A stretch of 64,000 nucleotides of DNA. It comes from Kordiimonas lipolytica. Lineage in GTDB: Bacteria > Pseudomonadota > Alphaproteobacteria > Sphingomonadales > Kordiimonadaceae. The DNA is taken from NCBI RefSeq assembly GCF_001550065.1, contig NZ_LRUB01000024.1, positions 165,909 to 229,908 of the forward strand, read 5' to 3'. The notes beneath the pieces were generated by a model. The model worked only from the letters and a program-made list of their open reading frames with translations, did no database searches and had not been told where the DNA came from. Every line of letters starts with the position of its first letter. Position 1 is the first letter of the stretch. This document shows, piece by piece, positions 63,333 to 64,000 of this stretch. The position numbers and the translations under genes are program-made.

Positions 63333-63542
63333 ATGGTACGCATTGATATGAAGTTTAACGGTAAACGCATTACAAGCTCGCAGCAGCTTGAACGCGAAAT
63401 GAAACGATCGTTTGAAAAAACGATTGAGCAGGGAATCCGTAGGGCTGCGGGTCCGGGCGTTAGAATGAAGAAAACCCGGAATGGCTTTGACGCTGAAGGC
63501 TCTCCCGAACAGATCGAACGGATGAAACGGCGCTTGCGTTAG
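63333..63542 (+). CDS. 69-aa basic protein of unknown function
   Basis: Starts at ATG 63333 with AGGAGG six bases before it. The sequence is strongly basic and helical (ITSSQQLEREMKRSFEKTIE, EQIERMKRRLR), without a recognised domain. It lies 13 bases after the DUF2188-like stop, so it is translated from the same message. Confidence 0.7.
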   Translation: MVRIDMKFNGKRITSSQQLEREMKRSFEKTIEQGIRRAAGPGVRMKKTRNGFDAEGSPEQIERMKRRLR

Positions 63543-63601
63543 GTCGGGCGTGTGATCAATTCACTTAACTGATAGAAAGCCAAATAGCAGGAGAAGTCAA
63601 A

Positions 63602-63814
63602 ATGACAAAAATTGTTGGCAAAAATGACGGCCCTGGAGGTCGTAATGAACACTATGATATTGGTGCACGAAAAGATGTACCGCGCAGGAATGTTGTCGCT
63701 GAAATCAAACGCGGCGAACATCCAGATGCACATGTTGTCAAAATCAACGGCCGTGAGTATGCGCGCGACAATCCGGATCGTTCCACCAAGGATAATGTAA
63801 ACAGGCGGCGTTAA
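63602..63814 (+). CDS. DUF3892-like small protein
   Basis: A 70-aa protein with an AGGAGA ribosome site. The pattern (TKIVGKNDGPGGRNEHYDIG, HPDAHVVKINGREYARDNPD) matches DUF3892-type proteins. The function is unknown. Its stop codon lies in the loop of a 12-bp hairpin (63797-63827), which looks like the end of the operon. Confidence 0.78.
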   Translation: MTKIVGKNDGPGGRNEHYDIGARKDVPRRNVVAEIKRGEHPDAHVVKINGREYARDNPDRSTKDNVNRRR

Positions 63815-63827
63815 ACCGCCTGTTTAC
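63797..63827 (+). terminator. 12-bp hairpin holding the DUF3892 stop in its loop
   Basis: GTAAACAGGCGG (63797-63808) pairs perfectly with CCGCCTGTTTAC (63816-63827); the TAA at 63812-63814 is in the 7-base loop. A T-run follows at a distance, so it may terminate or protect the 3' end. Confidence 0.6.
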
Positions 63828-63960
63828 TAAATCGCTCTTTTTGATGTGGGTGTTCTTGTCAACCATCCTCACCGGCTGTCTGTTTTCATGGCATAATGTA
63901 GCTAGGGATCTCTCGTCCTTTGGGCGATGCTAAAAGCATAGAGCTGTCTTATAATTCATA

Positions 63961-63983
63961 GGCCAATAAAGTGGCCAATTTTT
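63961..63983 (+). terminator. Short terminator-like hairpin near the right edge
   Basis: GGCCA pairs with TGGCC around a 6-base loop, followed by AATTTTT. The 134 bases before it (63828-63960) show no coding signal, so it may end a small RNA or serve as a backup terminator of the small-protein operon. Confidence 0.4.
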
Positions 63984-64000
63984 CTGACATAAACGCCTAT

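Overview
The window looks like chromosomal DNA of an alphaproteobacterium, most likely a marine, Kordiimonas-like lineage. Supporting this are a 180-kDa NAD-glutamate dehydrogenase, the gene order rsmB-rpe-heparinase-like-purH, a DUF1674 (SDHAF4-type) gene, a PAS_5-family gene, and mostly GC-rich coding DNA with many ATGA stop/start overlaps. The genus is an inference; the class is well supported.

Region 1 (1-10631) is the end of a surface or exopolysaccharide cluster. A bi-domain dehydrogenase/Gfo-Idh-MocA protein (cut by the left edge), a methyltransferase, a heparinase II/III-like protein and a family 4 glycosyltransferase are tightly coupled. They are followed by a decayed minus-strand gene, a dedicated NusG-like (RfaH/UpxY-type) antiterminator, an O-antigen ligase/polymerase, a broken IS3-family (IS407-type) insertion sequence and a TPR-like membrane protein. 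The part from about 5.2 to 8.4 kb is visibly AT-richer than the rest.

Region 2 (10650-59973) is mostly housekeeping chromosome. It holds an acyl-CoA ligase, a PAS_5 protein, NAD-GDH, pirin and a glutathionyl-hydroquinone reductase, LysR and membrane-bound XRE regulators, and thrS with infC (infC reads as starting at a rare AUA codon). Next come a hydrolase-nth-lipoprotein group, an M20 peptidase, GNAT, HIT and DUF6090-like genes, the rsmB-rpe-heparinase-purH operon and a hotdog protein coupled to an AmpG-like permease. An OlsB-like acyltransferase, DUF938, an EI24 protein, an adenosine kinase, HtpX, a CPBP protease and DUF1674 follow. After these are a HerA-like ATPase with a 595-aa partner of unknown function, an MFS transporter, an epimerase, DUF481, YjbQ, Hsp20, two divergent SPOR-domain proteins, a ParA/ribbon-helix-helix pair, a glycosyltransferase and a DUF4440 protein.

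Region 3 (59990-64000) is the most unusual. Two full and one partial copy of a 102-bp unit (terminator plus tRNA tail) end in the 3' 50 nucleotides of a tRNA-Ala(GGC) without its 5' half. This is the expected scar of an element integrated into a tRNA gene. To its right lies AT-richer accessory DNA: two unknown small genes, a solo XRE regulator, an XRE/ImmA-IrrE pair, and a divergent operon of three very small proteins (DUF2188-like, unknown, DUF3892-like). Near-identical palindromic operators lie between the pair and the operon. No integrase is visible before the right edge, so the element probably continues beyond it.
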